Positions 35,026 to 43,744 are shown, numbered from the stretch's first letter. The stretch is 64,000 nt of DNA from Desulfonatronovibrio hydrogenovorans DSM 9292 (GCF_000686525.1 NZ_KK365986.1:170785-234784), one strand, 5' to 3'. The notes: generated from the sequence alone by a model not told the origin. Program-made: numbers and translations.

Positions 35026-36345
35026 ATGGATCTAAGCACCTACAGGGTAATGCTGCATCTGAACCCCTGGATAGAGGATCAGTCTGTCTGGCCGGGGCAT
35101 GCGGCCCGTCATCTTCCGGAAAATTATATTCCAAGATCATTCAGTCCTGAACTAAGCAGGGACAAGGTGAGCCTGATCATTGGACCCCGGCAGGCCGGCA
35201 AATCCACCCTGGCCTGGAAAACTATCAGCAGTTCATTAAGCCCATTTGTTTTTATTAATTGCGAAGAACAGCTTCTGAAAGAACTCTGCTCATCACCGGC
35301 CCTGTTTCTGGATGAGCTGGACAGGCTGGCTCCTGATGCAGCTGGATATTTTTTTGAGGAAGCACAGCACCTTGAAGAGGCAGGCCTGTTTTTAAAGGGT
35401 CTGGTTGATCTCAAGCCTGAGAAAAAAATACTGGCTACTGGTTCATCCAGCTATCATCTTAAATCTAAAACCAGGGAATCCCTGGCCGGCCGGGCCATCA
35501 GGCATGTTCTGCACCCCTTTGGACTCAGGGAACTTGTTCCTGGTAATAAATCTGAAACAGTAGCCAGAATAAAAGCCAGGGAGATCTGGCATGAACTTGC
35601 CCTTTACGGAGGATATCCTGAAGCCTGGCTGAGCAGAAACAGGCAGGATGTTCTGGGACGATTAACCGAAGCCTTTGTGCTTAGAGATGCATCAGACCTG
35701 TACCAGATCAAAAATCCTTCATCATTCAGGAAACTCATGGAGCTGGCTGCTTCTCAGACCGCCAATCTGACCAATTATTCCAGCTTTGCTGATAATCTGG
35801 GCATCAGCGTGAACACAGTAGCCCAGTACTTAAGCATCCTTGAACAGAGTCATATTATCAGACTTTTGCCTCCCTTTGTGGGCGGCAAAAGGGCGGAAAT
35901 AACTTCAAGGCCTAAAATTTTCTTTTTGGACAACGGGATAAGAAATTATCTTTTTGGAGGATTTGATGACCTAGGAAACCGGGCAGACAGGGGAGCGCTT
36001 ACGGAAAATCTTGTTTTCTCTGAACTCTGCAAGAGGCTGAACCTGCTCAAGGATCAGCTATATTACTGGAGGAGCACTTCAGGGGCTGAAGTGGATTTTG
36101 TCCTGAAGCATGATAACCGGCTGGTGGCAGTGGAGGTCAAGTCCGGGGCAATGAAAAAGCCCAGGATAAGCAGATCCCTGAGAAGTTTTATCCAGGCTTA
36201 TGGGCCGGATATGGTTTATGTGGTCAACAATGAACTTGATTATTCAATGGATGTCCAGGGAACAGAGATCAGGTTTATTCCGGGCTGGGATTTGTTTATT
36301 GGTTTGAACTGGCAGGGGTTGGGCGCTTGGCGGCAGGGTCGATAG
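35026..36345 (+). CDS. AAA ATPase with DUF4143 nuclease-like domain
   Basis: This 439-aa protein belongs to the stand-alone AAA/DUF4143 family found in accessory regions. Walker A is GPRQAGKST (53-61), the Walker B region is LFLDELDRL, and the sensor-like segment is ILATGSSSY. A winged-helix part follows (YSSFADNLGISVNTVAQYLSIL). The C-terminal DUF4143 domain has PD-(D/E)xK-like residues: GALTENLVFSELC, GAEVDFVL and VAVEVKSG. The function is not known; a DNA- or RNA-related defence or maintenance role is often proposed. I chose the ATG at 35026 after GGAGGG. The gene lies within the repeat-flanked island. Confidence 0.85.
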   Translation: MDLSTYRVMLHLNPWIEDQSVWPGHAARHLPENYIPRSFSPELSRDKVSLIIGPRQAGKSTLAWKTISSSLSPFVFINCEEQLLKELCSSPALFLDELDRLAPDAAGYFFEEAQHLEEAGLFLKGLVDLKPEKKILATGSSSYHLKSKTRESLAGRAIRHVLHPFGLRELVPGNKSETVARIKAREIWHELALYGGYPEAWLSRNRQDVLGRLTEAFVLRDASDLYQIKNPSSFRKLMELAASQTANLTNYSSFADNLGISVNTVAQYLSILEQSHIIRLLPPFVGGKRAEITSRPKIFFLDNGIRNYLFGGFDDLGNRADRGALTENLVFSELCKRLNLLKDQLYYWRSTSGAEVDFVLKHDNRLVAVEVKSGAMKKPRISRSLRSFIQAYGPDMVYVVNNELDYSMDVQGTEIRFIPGWDLFIGLNWQGLGAWRQGR

Positions 36346-36353
36346 TTAGAAGC

Positions 36354-36452
36354 AAGGGCCAAGGGGAAAGGGAAGATGGGCATAGATTACTTTGTTGCCA
36401 TGGCTTTTGGTAACAAGTACTGGTTCAGCCGGTTCCCGGCCTGGCAATGACA
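36354..36452 (+). repeat. Direct repeat C, right copy flanking the island
   Basis: This is the partner of 33915-34012, same orientation. It starts 9 bases after the ATPase stop codon. The shared 3' part (TGGTTCAGCCGGTTCCCGGC...) also occurs in degenerate form at 42105-42190 and near 43830-43866. Confidence 0.88.
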
Positions 36453-36520
36453 CTGGGCCGTGTCTGTCCAGGGCAGAGAGTGGGGATTGGTTGCAGCTTT
36501 TGTTCTGGATTGCCGGCAAA

Positions 36521-36656
36521 ATGATTTTAACCAGCGGAAATCAAGGGGATCAGGGGGTTAAAATCTTCTTTCTTTGTGCATCCGATAAGATCAAAAAGCA
36601 AAGCATATCAGCCGCTGATAACGCAGATCTCTGCAGATAAGAAGAGCATTATATAA
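36521..36656 (+). repeat. Dispersed repeat B, copy 1
   Basis: This ~135-bp element carries CAGCGGAAATCA, a ttaaaatcttctt block and AGCATATCAGCCGCTGATAA followed by CGCAGATCTCTGCAGATAAG. It closely matches copy 2 at 38329-38458 and, inverted, copy 3 at 43610-43744. It sits directly next to the terminator of the first porin gene. Confidence 0.8.
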
Positions 36657-36693
36657 TGAAAAAGGCCGGCCAGGTTCAACCTGGCCGGCCTTT
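36656..36693 (-). terminator. Terminator of porin gene 1
   Basis: AAAGGCCGGCCAGG and CCTGGCCGGCCTTT form a 14-bp perfect stem with a five-base loop, followed on the minus strand by TTTTTC. Confidence 0.93.
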
Positions 36694-36719
36694 GTAAGGT
36701 CTGGAATACACCAGTAAGC

Positions 36720-38168
36720 TTAGAACTGGTATCTGAAGCCAAAGGCTGCTTTCCAGGAATTATCTCCAGGTACGTCAACAGGATCTCCGTTATTCGTGCG
36801 GCTGGCTCGATTGACGTTGATGTAGCCCAGCTCCAGGATGGCGGCCAGGTTGTCATACATCTGGTAGGTTGTGTCGAAGTTGATTTCCCACAGGTAATCC
36901 CGGGTAGTGAAAACCTGGTTTCCAACCTCCTCATCAAGATAATCCTTGTGGTTGGTGCCCCGGTAGTAAGCTAGCAGAAAATCGTGGGATACCCTGTCCA
37001 TGAGGCTGATGTCACCCAGCCTGAAGCCTGCGGCCCACATGCCCGTGGTTCGAAGCATGTTCATGGCTGATCTCTGGGTGAAAGCAGGAACCTGTCCGGC
37101 AGCATGTCCAGGGTCAGATCCGAAATTGGACCCGTTAAAGGCAAAAGAAGACATGGTCAGTCTGGGGGTCAAAGCAGGCATGCGCCGACCTTTTTTGTCG
37201 CCCCTGAGACTGGTCCTGGACTCGCCTGACTCATAAAGAAAGAAGAGTTCAGGAGTCATCATGTCCATTTTGCAGGCCACTGAGAGGCTGGCTATCCAGC
37301 CGGCTGTTTCTCCGATTTTATCGCCCACCAGATATATATTATCCGGTTCTGTATAACTCAGGTATCTGCTGGATTGTCCATAATTGAAATCCGCATTGAC
37401 CACCCATGGATCAAACCGGTTCAGGGTCATGTTGATTCCGGCCCAGAATACGTTCATCTGTTTCCAGTTAAACCCCGAAGCATCCACCCAGAATGGATTG
37501 TTTCCGTAAAAATCAGTGTAGGATATCGGTGCGTACTTTCCAGCCCGGGCATAGGCCAGAAAGGGATTGATCTGCAATCCCTCCAGGGTAAAGGGGGCAA
37601 CTGTGAAGAGAAGGTCAACTTCATCCCTGGATTTTTCAAAGTTGCCTCCTCCAAGGTCCCATCTTTCCCGCTTGTCGTTGACCCTCAGCCAACCCAGAGT
37701 CAGTCCGAGTTTTTGGTTTACAGGGGTGGAAGCCACCACACCATATTCTTCAGAATCCAGGATGTGGGAGCCCAGGGTGTTGGGCAGAACAACAGTCTGC
37801 AGGCCGGCTTTGACATTGATTTTTGTGCTGGGGACATAGTACTCGATGTAGGCCTGATCAAAGCCCAGACTTACAGTTTCTCCAACATCAAACTGGCCGG
37901 TTGCAGCGCGTTCTCCCCACCGAACATTATCAGTAGTAATCCGGAGTACTCCGCGCAGGTTTTCACTGGCAATGAACTCAAAGCTGGTTCGCATCCGTTG
38001 CATGGCCTGGAATTTGTCATCCTTGAAATCTTTGTTGAACCTCGGGTTTTCCACGTAGTTAAAATGAACTCTCCAGTCCCCCCTGGCCTGAAAAGTGACA
38101 GCTGCGGCCTGGGCTACAAAGCTGAAGACAAACCCAATAATCATTGCCAGAATCAGAAAGCGTTTCAT
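36720..38168 (-). CDS. Outer membrane porin 1 (Desulfovibrio homotrimeric porin type)
   Basis: This 482-aa protein has a Sec signal peptide (KRFLILAMIIGFVFSFVAQAAA) and then alternating amphipathic strands of a beta-barrel. It ends AAFGFRYQF, with the terminal Phe required for outer membrane assembly. Shared landmarks with its two neighbours are RMRTSFEFIASENLRGVLR, VVLPNTLGSHILDSEEYGV and the ending NSWKAAFGFRY. It is the most divergent of the three: the periplasmic start reads GDWRVHFNYVENPRF. It probably forms a general diffusion pore. The start has GGGGGAG upstream. It has its own promoter region and terminator. Confidence 0.88.
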   Translation of the reverse strand: MKRFLILAMIIGFVFSFVAQAAAVTFQARGDWRVHFNYVENPRFNKDFKDDKFQAMQRMRTSFEFIASENLRGVLRITTDNVRWGERAATGQFDVGETVSLGFDQAYIEYYVPSTKINVKAGLQTVVLPNTLGSHILDSEEYGVVASTPVNQKLGLTLGWLRVNDKRERWDLGGGNFEKSRDEVDLLFTVAPFTLEGLQINPFLAYARAGKYAPISYTDFYGNNPFWVDASGFNWKQMNVFWAGINMTLNRFDPWVVNADFNYGQSSRYLSYTEPDNIYLVGDKIGETAGWIASLSVACKMDMMTPELFFLYESGESRTSLRGDKKGRRMPALTPRLTMSSFAFNGSNFGSDPGHAAGQVPAFTQRSAMNMLRTTGMWAAGFRLGDISLMDRVSHDFLLAYYRGTNHKDYLDEEVGNQVFTTRDYLWEINFDTTYQMYDNLAAILELGYINVNRASRTNNGDPVDVPGDNSWKAAFGFRYQF

Positions 38169-38328
38169 GCAGATTTCTCCCCCTGCGAGAAAAATTTTGT
38201 GAAGAAGACTAAATTAAGATGAATGGCTTTAGTGACCTTAAATTAGTTTTTTTATCAATAAAAATCAAGGTATTTCAAAAGGTAAACAGAGAAAGGAAGT
38301 TAATGGCTGGTAGGCTGAAGTCAAACTT

Positions 38329-38458
38329 CAATCAGCGGAAATCAACCAGATCAGCGGCTTAAAATCTTCTTTTTTTGTACGTCCGAAAATATCAAAAAAT
38401 AAAGCATATCAGCCGCTGATAACGCAGATCTCTGCAGATAAGAAGAGCGTTATTGTAA
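38329..38458 (+). repeat. Dispersed repeat B, copy 2
   Basis: It matches copy 1 over about 130 bases, including ATCAGCGGAAATCAACCAGA and the palindromic ATCAGCCGCTGAT core. It again lies next to a porin terminator, so the unit 'repeat B plus terminator' is itself duplicated. Confidence 0.8.
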
Positions 38459-38460
38459 TG

Positions 38461-38495
38461 AAAAAGGCCGGCCAGGTTCAACCTGCCGGCCTTTT
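38461..38495 (-). terminator. Terminator of porin gene 2
   Basis: AAAAAGGCCGGCCAGG pairs with CCTGCCGGCCTTTTT (one base looped out) and is followed by T residues on the minus strand. It is nearly the same sequence as the terminator of porin gene 1. Confidence 0.92.
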
Positions 38496-38518
38496 TCAGG
38501 TCTGGATGTACAGTAACT

Positions 38519-39991
38519 TTAGAACATGTATCTGAAGCCAAAGGCTGCTTTCCAGGCCGGATCGTCCAGGAATTTTTCACCGTATCTTTTCTTGAAGTCA
38601 GCATTGATATAGCCCAGCTCAAGGATTACAGCCAGATTTTCATACATCTGGTACCTGGTGTCAAAATTTACTTCCCAGGCACTGTCCTTGGTAGTCATGA
38701 AGATTTCTGGATCATCCGGGCTATTGGGGTCGTTGCCCCCGGCATAATCTCTGAAATTGACTAGGCTCTTGTGGTTGGTTCCCTGATAGTAAGCCACCAG
38801 AAAGTCGTGGCTGAGCTTGTCCACAAAGCTGATCTCCTGAAGCTTGATACCCAGAGCCCACTTGCCTGACGGCCAGTTCAGGCCCCACAGGGCGTTCTCG
38901 GCATTGCCCCGGAAGTTGGAGCCTTCAAAACCAAAGGATGAGAAGTTCAGGCTGGACATGAAGTTGCCGTTATACACAAAAGAAGGCATGCGCTTGCCCT
39001 TGGTGTGGGGGTAGGCGCTGGATCTGGACTCTCCGGATTCGTACAGGAAAAAAGCCATGGGCTTCATAAGGTCCATGTTGTACTGAACTGCCAGATTGGC
39101 TATCCAGCCGGCTGTTTCCCCATGCTTGCTGAAATCAAAGTCGCCGCCTGGAGTTCCGCCGGGATTTATTCCAGTAAAGTACTTGCCTGAAGAGCCATAG
39201 TTGAAGTCAGCCATGATTACGATGGGATCAAACATATCCAGGGTCATGTTAAGACCCAGCCAGTAGCGGTCCCTGGACCGGTACCGGTCTGCATTGTCCA
39301 TGGTAGCAGGGTCAGCGGTAACATCCATATCGGTTGCCCCGTCAAGAGCCCTGGCAAATTTGCCTTCCCTGGAATACACTGCAAAGGGATTAAGCTGTAC
39401 CCCGTCAAGAGTGACCGGGAGGATGGCGAAAAAGGTGTCTACTTCGTCCTTGGAATATGAATTGATAAACCCGCTGCTGTTGGTATCCAGTCCCTGATCA
39501 TATCCGTCAAACAGTCTGGTCCAGCCAAGGGTCAGGCCAAAGGTATCGTTAAAGGGCATGGAAGCGGTCAGGCCGTAGACTTCCTCATCCAGGATGTGGG
39601 AACCCAAGGTATTGGGCAGGACCACGGTCTGCTTTCCAGCCCGGATGTTGATTTCAGTGTTGGGAATGAAGTAATCAAGATAGGCCTGGTCGTAGCCCAG
39701 GGTCCCTCTGCCGCTTGTTCCAACCTGATGATTTTCCTGACCCCACCTGTTTTCGATGTGCAGGCGGAAAACAGCCCTGAGGTTTTCATTGGCAATGAAC
39801 TCAAAAGTGGTTCTGATCCTCTGAACTGCCTGGAATTTGTCGTCTTTCAGATCACTGTCAAGTTGTGGATTTTTAACGTAATTTCCGCTCATCTGCCAGT
39901 CGCCTTTGGCCCGGACCAGTGCAGCCTGGGCCGGGGCTGTCAGGCCCAGGACAAAGGCGACCAGCAGAGCCATGATCATTAGACGCTTCAT
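38519..39991 (-). CDS. Outer membrane porin 2 (Desulfovibrio homotrimeric porin type)
   Basis: This 490-aa paralogue has the signal peptide KRLMIMALLVAFVLGLTAPAQAA and the mature start AKGDWQMSGNYVKNPQL. Beta-strand repeats and the C-terminal Phe (AAFGFRYMF) show an outer membrane barrel. A loop insertion (DGATDMDVTADPATMDNADRY) distinguishes it from porin 3. I chose the ATG at 39991, 6 bases after AAGGAGG; the longer frame to 40123 would put a non-signal stretch in front. Upstream (40033-40042) is GATAATTATC, which could be part of an operator. Confidence 0.9.
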   Translation of the reverse strand: MKRLMIMALLVAFVLGLTAPAQAALVRAKGDWQMSGNYVKNPQLDSDLKDDKFQAVQRIRTTFEFIANENLRAVFRLHIENRWGQENHQVGTSGRGTLGYDQAYLDYFIPNTEINIRAGKQTVVLPNTLGSHILDEEVYGLTASMPFNDTFGLTLGWTRLFDGYDQGLDTNSSGFINSYSKDEVDTFFAILPVTLDGVQLNPFAVYSREGKFARALDGATDMDVTADPATMDNADRYRSRDRYWLGLNMTLDMFDPIVIMADFNYGSSGKYFTGINPGGTPGGDFDFSKHGETAGWIANLAVQYNMDLMKPMAFFLYESGESRSSAYPHTKGKRMPSFVYNGNFMSSLNFSSFGFEGSNFRGNAENALWGLNWPSGKWALGIKLQEISFVDKLSHDFLVAYYQGTNHKSLVNFRDYAGGNDPNSPDDPEIFMTTKDSAWEVNFDTRYQMYENLAVILELGYINADFKKRYGEKFLDDPAWKAAFGFRYMF

Positions 39992-40474
39992 GCAATTTCC
40001 TCCTTTTGCATAAAATATAATTAGAAAATGGTGGATAATTATCAGAAAATTGTTGGTGATTTTTCTTAGATAAGTTTTGCTAACATAGCAAGAGATTTGA
40101 ATGCTCTGGTCGAAAAAAGTCATTTGTCTTGGGCAAGGAGTGAGGCTTGGGTTTTGTGTCTTTCTGACAATGACATGGTGGGGAGCTGTCTTAGGCTGTC
40201 AGACGGGCAGATAGAAAATTTAGCGAATAGGTTGAGATCTCTTCAGCCGATTGACGGCCTGGTAATAAGCATGATTATATGCCCTCCCAGGCGCAGTGTG
40301 AGGGTCGCTATGGCTCCTGGCAACATAAGTATTGCCGGACTTAGCTCGTGAACTGCTGCTCCGCTGCTCCGCCTGTCTTGAGCGAAGTGCGGTAATCGCT
40401 GTCGCTTTCTGCTAAAAGGATTTCTTGGCTGGATTTGCAGCATGGATTGCTGCCCACCCTGCGGGGGCATAGCA
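39992..40474. other. Porin 2 / porin 3 intergenic region
   Basis: This gap holds the porin 2 promoter (AT-rich, 40000-40090). The rest (40090-40474) shows no gene with a ribosome site or family match. Part of it (near 40310) carries a TATGGCTCCTGGCAACATAA string reminiscent of repeat C, suggesting an eroded repeat. Confidence 0.45.
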
Positions 40475-40475
40475 T

Positions 40476-40508
40476 AAAAAAGGCCGGAGGCGTGAGCCCC
40501 CGGCCTTT
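40476..40508 (-). terminator. Terminator of porin gene 3
   Basis: AAAAAGGCCGGAGGC pairs with the GCC...CCGGCCTTT side through a short GTGA-containing loop and runs into TTTTTT on the minus strand. Confidence 0.88.
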
Positions 40509-40536
40509 GTGGCGTCAGGATAAGTACTTAGGTGTA

Positions 40537-41919
40537 CTAGAAGCGGTAGCGGAAACCAAAGGCAGCTTTCCAGGCGTCGTCGTCAAGCACCTTAACTTTG
40601 TTATCGCCATCGCGACGATCAGCAAAGTCGGCGTTGATGTAGCCAAGTTCGAGAATGGCAGCCAGGTTTTCATACATCTGGTATTGAGTGTTGAAATTTA
40701 CTTCCCAGGCCTTGTCCTTGCTGGTCATCAGGATGTACTCATCAGGGTCTACATTTCTGTAGTCCTTATGGTTGGTACCCCGATAGTAAGCAAACTGGAA
40801 TTCGTGGGTCAGGTTTTCGACAAAAGAGATGTCCATGAGTTTGAAACCAGCGCCCATTACGCCCAGGGTGGCCATGTGGTCATCGTCAGCCAGGCCGGCG
40901 ATGCGGTTGCGGCCAACACCACGGAAGTTGGAGCCGTTGAAGCCGAAGGAGGTGAAGTTCACGTCCGGAATAAGAGTGGGCATCCGCTTGCCCTTTTTGC
41001 CATCTTCCATGCTGGATCTGGATTCACCAGATTCGTAAAGGAAGAATACCTGAGGAGTGAACAGGTCCATATTGTACTGGACAGCCAAGTTGGCGATCCA
41101 GCCGCGGGTTTCACCCATTTTTTCGTCATCAGCATTTCTGGCTATTTCGCCTCTGCCGCCATAGTTTAAGTCAGCCATGACCACGATGGGGTCGAACATA
41201 TCTACAGTTGCATTGATGCCCAGCCAGTAGTGGTTGGCGCTTTCGCCGTTCCAGTCAGCATAAGTTTCATCAGCATCTATATCTGCAAAAGCATTTTTGC
41301 CTGAGTAGCCGTAAGCTACAAAGGGGTTAACCTGGAATCCGTCCATGGTTACCGGAACAATGGCAAAGAATACATCCAGTTCGTCTTTTGAATATCTTCT
41401 GTTGCCGCTCTGATCATACCCGCTTCCTTCTTCGTCCATAAATCTGGACCAACCCAGTGTCAGACCAACCATGTCATTGAACTGAGTACCAGCGGTTACA
41501 CCGTAAACAAACTCATCCAGGATGTGGGAGCCCAAGGTGTTGGGCAGAGCAACGGCCTGCTTACCAACCTTGAGGTTAACATCAGTGTTGGGGATCATGA
41601 AATCAAGATACGCCAAGTCATAGCCAAGCTTGTCGCGGCCACTGACGCCTGTCGTATGTCCTTCTTCACCCCATCTGTTTTCCACGTGAAAACGGAACAC
41701 TGCTTTCAGGTTTTCATTGGCCACGAACTCAAAAGCGGTACGCAGGCGCTGAACAGCCTGAAACCTGTCGTCTTTTTCGTCTTTGTCAAAGTTAGGATTT
41801 TTAACATAGTTACCGCTCATCTGCCAGTCACCCTTGGCGTTGATCTGCACGGCCTGAGCCATGCCAACGGTGCCCAGGATAAAGGCAGCCATGACGGCCA
41901 TCACGATAAAACGTTTCAT
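40537..41919 (-). CDS. Outer membrane porin 3 (Desulfovibrio homotrimeric porin type)
   Basis: This 460-aa paralogue has the signal peptide KRFIVMAVMAAFILGTVGMAQA and the mature start AKGDWQMSGNYVKNPNF, almost the same as porin 2. It ends AAFGFRYRF. The codons use a narrower set than the other two porin genes, which fits high expression. AAAGGAGAAAG precedes the ATG at 41919. The three tandem genes are likely the result of local duplication with later loop divergence. Confidence 0.92.
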   Translation of the reverse strand: MKRFIVMAVMAAFILGTVGMAQAVQINAKGDWQMSGNYVKNPNFDKDEKDDRFQAVQRLRTAFEFVANENLKAVFRFHVENRWGEEGHTTGVSGRDKLGYDLAYLDFMIPNTDVNLKVGKQAVALPNTLGSHILDEFVYGVTAGTQFNDMVGLTLGWSRFMDEEGSGYDQSGNRRYSKDELDVFFAIVPVTMDGFQVNPFVAYGYSGKNAFADIDADETYADWNGESANHYWLGINATVDMFDPIVVMADLNYGGRGEIARNADDEKMGETRGWIANLAVQYNMDLFTPQVFFLYESGESRSSMEDGKKGKRMPTLIPDVNFTSFGFNGSNFRGVGRNRIAGLADDDHMATLGVMGAGFKLMDISFVENLTHEFQFAYYRGTNHKDYRNVDPDEYILMTSKDKAWEVNFNTQYQMYENLAAILELGYINADFADRRDGDNKVKVLDDDAWKAAFGFRYRF

Positions 41920-42104
41920 AAAACTTTCTCCTTTTGCTTGAGAAAAATAAAATTTGAAAACAAACTCCTGACGCCGGACACTCGTTTCCAAGTGTTGAGC
42001 CTTTGTCTATATGGCCTGAAAACAAAATGCAAGGGTTTTTTGTCAAAAAAATGGTCAAAAGTAAAAATTTTTTTACTGTACAGATTTTTGAACCTTTGGG
42101 GAGG

Positions 42105-42190
42105 TCTAAGAGCTAAGAGGGGAAGGGGAAGGGAAAAGAGGAAAAAGTCAGGGATTGCTTCAGCTGATTCCGGGCCTGGCAATGATATAA
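42105..42190 (+). repeat. Degenerate repeat C fragment
   Basis: The purine-rich GGGGAAGGGGAAGGGAAAAG stretch, then cagctgattccgggcctggcaatga, corresponds to both ends of direct repeat C in eroded form. It carries the stop codon of the truncated toxin gene. Confidence 0.55.
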
Positions 42191-42339
42191 TGCTTCGCCT
42201 GCCCCAAGGGGAGCTTGGGGGATTGCTTGGCGGCCTCCAGGCAAACCAATACGGCAAATTTTTTGTCGGCCAGCTGTCTGATTTCTTCAGGCAGCTCATT
42301 GTAAGCCTTCCAGTAGGATTTAACTGTAAAGGAATCCAT
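42160..42339 (-). pseudogene. RelE-family toxin, 3' part replaced by repeat DNA
   Basis: The ATG at 42339 overlaps the antitoxin stop by one base (TAATG). The first 30 residues (DSFTVKSYWKAYNELPEEIR and then QLADKKFAVL) match the start of RelE/HigB-type toxins. After about residue 33 the sequence runs into dispersed-repeat DNA and stops at residue 59, so the catalytic C-terminal half of the usual ~90-aa toxin is missing. The product should not be a working ribonuclease. Confidence 0.75.
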
Positions 42340-42575
42340 TAAGGCTGCATTTTCCGGCTGTTACCACTTTGATGCTCTTCAAGGGCCTGCCTGGACATGC
42401 GGATCATTGGTTCGGATGATTCTGCATACAGTTTCTGCCATTTTTGCTCATTATTGATTTCATCCACAAAATTTCTGAGTATTTCAAGGGCCTGGCTTCT
42501 TTGACCAGGAGTAATGCTTTCAAGCATTTCAACCGCAGTCATGGTTTCCGGGGATAGTGTTCTGGTATTTTGCAT
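42339..42575 (-). CDS. Antitoxin-like protein of a broken toxin-antitoxin pair
   Basis: This 78-aa acidic, helical protein contains AVEMLESITPGQRSQALEILRNFVDEI and a C-terminal MSRQALEEHQSGN. It is directly upstream of, and overlaps by one base, a RelE-like toxin remnant; that context and its small size support an antitoxin role. AAGGAGGAGG precedes the ATG. The C-terminal tail probably binds the toxin in intact systems. Confidence 0.65.
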   Translation of the reverse strand: MQNTRTLSPETMTAVEMLESITPGQRSQALEILRNFVDEINNEQKWQKLYAESSEPMIRMSRQALEEHQSGNSRKMQP

Positions 42576-42916
42576 GTTGCCTCCTCCTTAATATCATTCA
42601 ATCTATATTTGATTGGTAATCAATGCAAGGGGGTGCCTGGCACCGGGAAAAAGGGCTGAGGGTCAAGAATGAAGATAAAATGATATAATGCTTTGTTTGT
42701 CCCAAGTAGAGCCTGGGGATGGGCTGCGCCTTTGGCAAAATGACAAACAGGCCGGGTCATGAGTCTTTGGCCTCAAAAGACTCTGTCCCTTTATCCTTCA
42801 CCCTGGCAGCCAGGGCAAGGCTGCCAGGATGAAGCTGGTTTTCAAGGTGCAAGGGTTAAGTGGCAAAAGGGTATCCGGTTAACCCAGGAGATGATATCAG
42901 GATCTGGTTGCAGGGA
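42576..42916. other. Gap between antitoxin and ssb genes with repeats and a hairpin
   Basis: No gene is seen. 42679-42728 is a direct repeat of 42181-42235 (aatgatataatgctt, then gtccca or gcccca, then gagc and tgggga), so the toxin-antitoxin remnant lies between two copies. CCTGGCAGCC (42802-42811) and GGCTGCCAGG (42819-42828) form a perfect 10-bp hairpin downstream of ssb, without a T run. Confidence 0.55.
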
Positions 42917-43372
42917 TTAGAACGGGGCATCATCCATGCCGCCTGCTTCCGAGGGAAAAGCCGGACCCATCTGCTCCCGGTCCTGGGAGGACTGTTTCTT
43001 ATTGTCCTGGTCCGGGGCTGGAACATAGGAGCCCTGGCCTCTGGAATCCATGAACTGGACCCGCTGGGCCTTGATCTCAGTGGTGTAACGGTCCTGGCCC
43101 TGCTGGTCCTGCCATTTTTTGGTCTGCAGGCTCCCTTCCACCAGAGCCAGACTGCCCTTGGAAAGATAGTTGGAGCAGAGTTCAGCCTGCTTGCCAAAGA
43201 CCACGATGCGGTGCCATTCGGTTTTGTCCACCTTGTTTCCGTCCCGGTCGGTATAGGACTCATCAGTGGCCAGGCTGAAATTGGCCACAGCCAGACCGCT
43301 GGCTGAATAGGCCAGCTTGGGGTCCTGTCCCAGTCTGCCCACCAGGATTACTTTATTCATGGAACCAGCCAT
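42917..43372 (-). CDS. ssb: Single-stranded DNA-binding protein
   Basis: This 151-aa SSB has the OB-fold N-terminus [20 protein letters not shown] and the [21 protein letters not shown] and [13 protein letters not shown] segments. A disordered Gln/Gly linker follows, and the acidic tip GGMDDAPF is the docking tail for repair and replication proteins. AGGAGGTATC precedes the ATG at 43372; a longer frame upstream reads into repeat D and is rejected. Confidence 0.96.
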   Translation of the reverse strand: MAGSMNKVILVGRLGQDPKLAYSASGLAVANFSLATDESYTDRDGNKVDKTEWHRIVVFGKQAELCSNYLSKGSLALVEGSLQTKKWQDQQGQDRYTTEIKAQRVQFMDSRGQGSYVPAPDQDNKKQSSQDREQMGPAFPSEAGGMDDAPF

Positions 43373-43404
43373 GATACCTCCTGAAGTTTTGGTTATGATT
43401 AACA

Positions 43405-43549
43405 GGCTGTTGAAAATCTCCCAATTGCCGGGTCGCTCCAAAAAGTTCAAACTCTTACTTATGGATAACTACGCTGCGACCGTGAGCTTTTTTTGCTCCT
43501 TGCACCTGGAATTTTTGAACAGCCTGCCTGATAAGGACTTTTTCAACAC
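43405..43549. repeat. MITE-like dispersed repeat D, copy 1
   Basis: This 145-bp element starts GGCTGTTGAAAATCTCCCAA and ends with GGACTTTTTCAACA, so its ends are inverted (TGTTGAAAA / TTTTTCAACA). An inner TTTTTGAACAGCC also mirrors the start. A second copy at 53509-53650 shares more than 85% by eye. It lies 32 bases upstream of the ssb start codon. Confidence 0.85.
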
Positions 43550-43609
43550 ATAGTTAATTCCAATTTGCAATCAAGATGATCTTTATGTTCTCTATTATCA
43601 ACTCTTTGG

Positions 43610-43744
43610 CAACGCTTTTCTTATCTGCGAAGATCTGCGCAATCAGCGGCTGATATTCTTTGTCTTTGAATCTTATCAGATGCAAGAAGAAAGAAGATTT
43701 TCAGCCGCTGATCTCACTGATTTACGCTGATTAAAATCATTTTG
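43610..43744 (-). repeat. Dispersed repeat B, copy 3 (inverted)
   Basis: Read on the minus strand it gives ATCAGCGTAAATCAGTGAGA, a CTTCTTTCTTCTTGCATC block and ATATCAGCCGCTGATTGCGC followed by AGATCTTCGCAGATAAG. It is therefore a third copy of the element next to porin genes 1 and 2. The remainder of 43550-43888 shows no gene; a repeat C fragment is near 43830-43866. Confidence 0.78.

Noticed and set aside
33915..36452. Repeat-flanked island as a CRISPR or IS element
   Set aside because: Only two copies of the repeat, no regular spacers, and no transposase or integrase gene between them.
40033..40042. GATAATTATC upstream of porin 2 as a Fur box
   Set aside because: Only 10 bases match and the surrounding bases do not extend the consensus; too weak to call.
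40097..40351. Plus-strand frame of 84 codons between porins 2 and 3
   Set aside because: No ribosome site and opposite strand to all genes nearby; likely chance.
43373..43450. N-terminal extension of SSB
   Set aside because: It is translated from repeat D; the same peptide appears before a frame at 53553, which shows it is repeat-derived.
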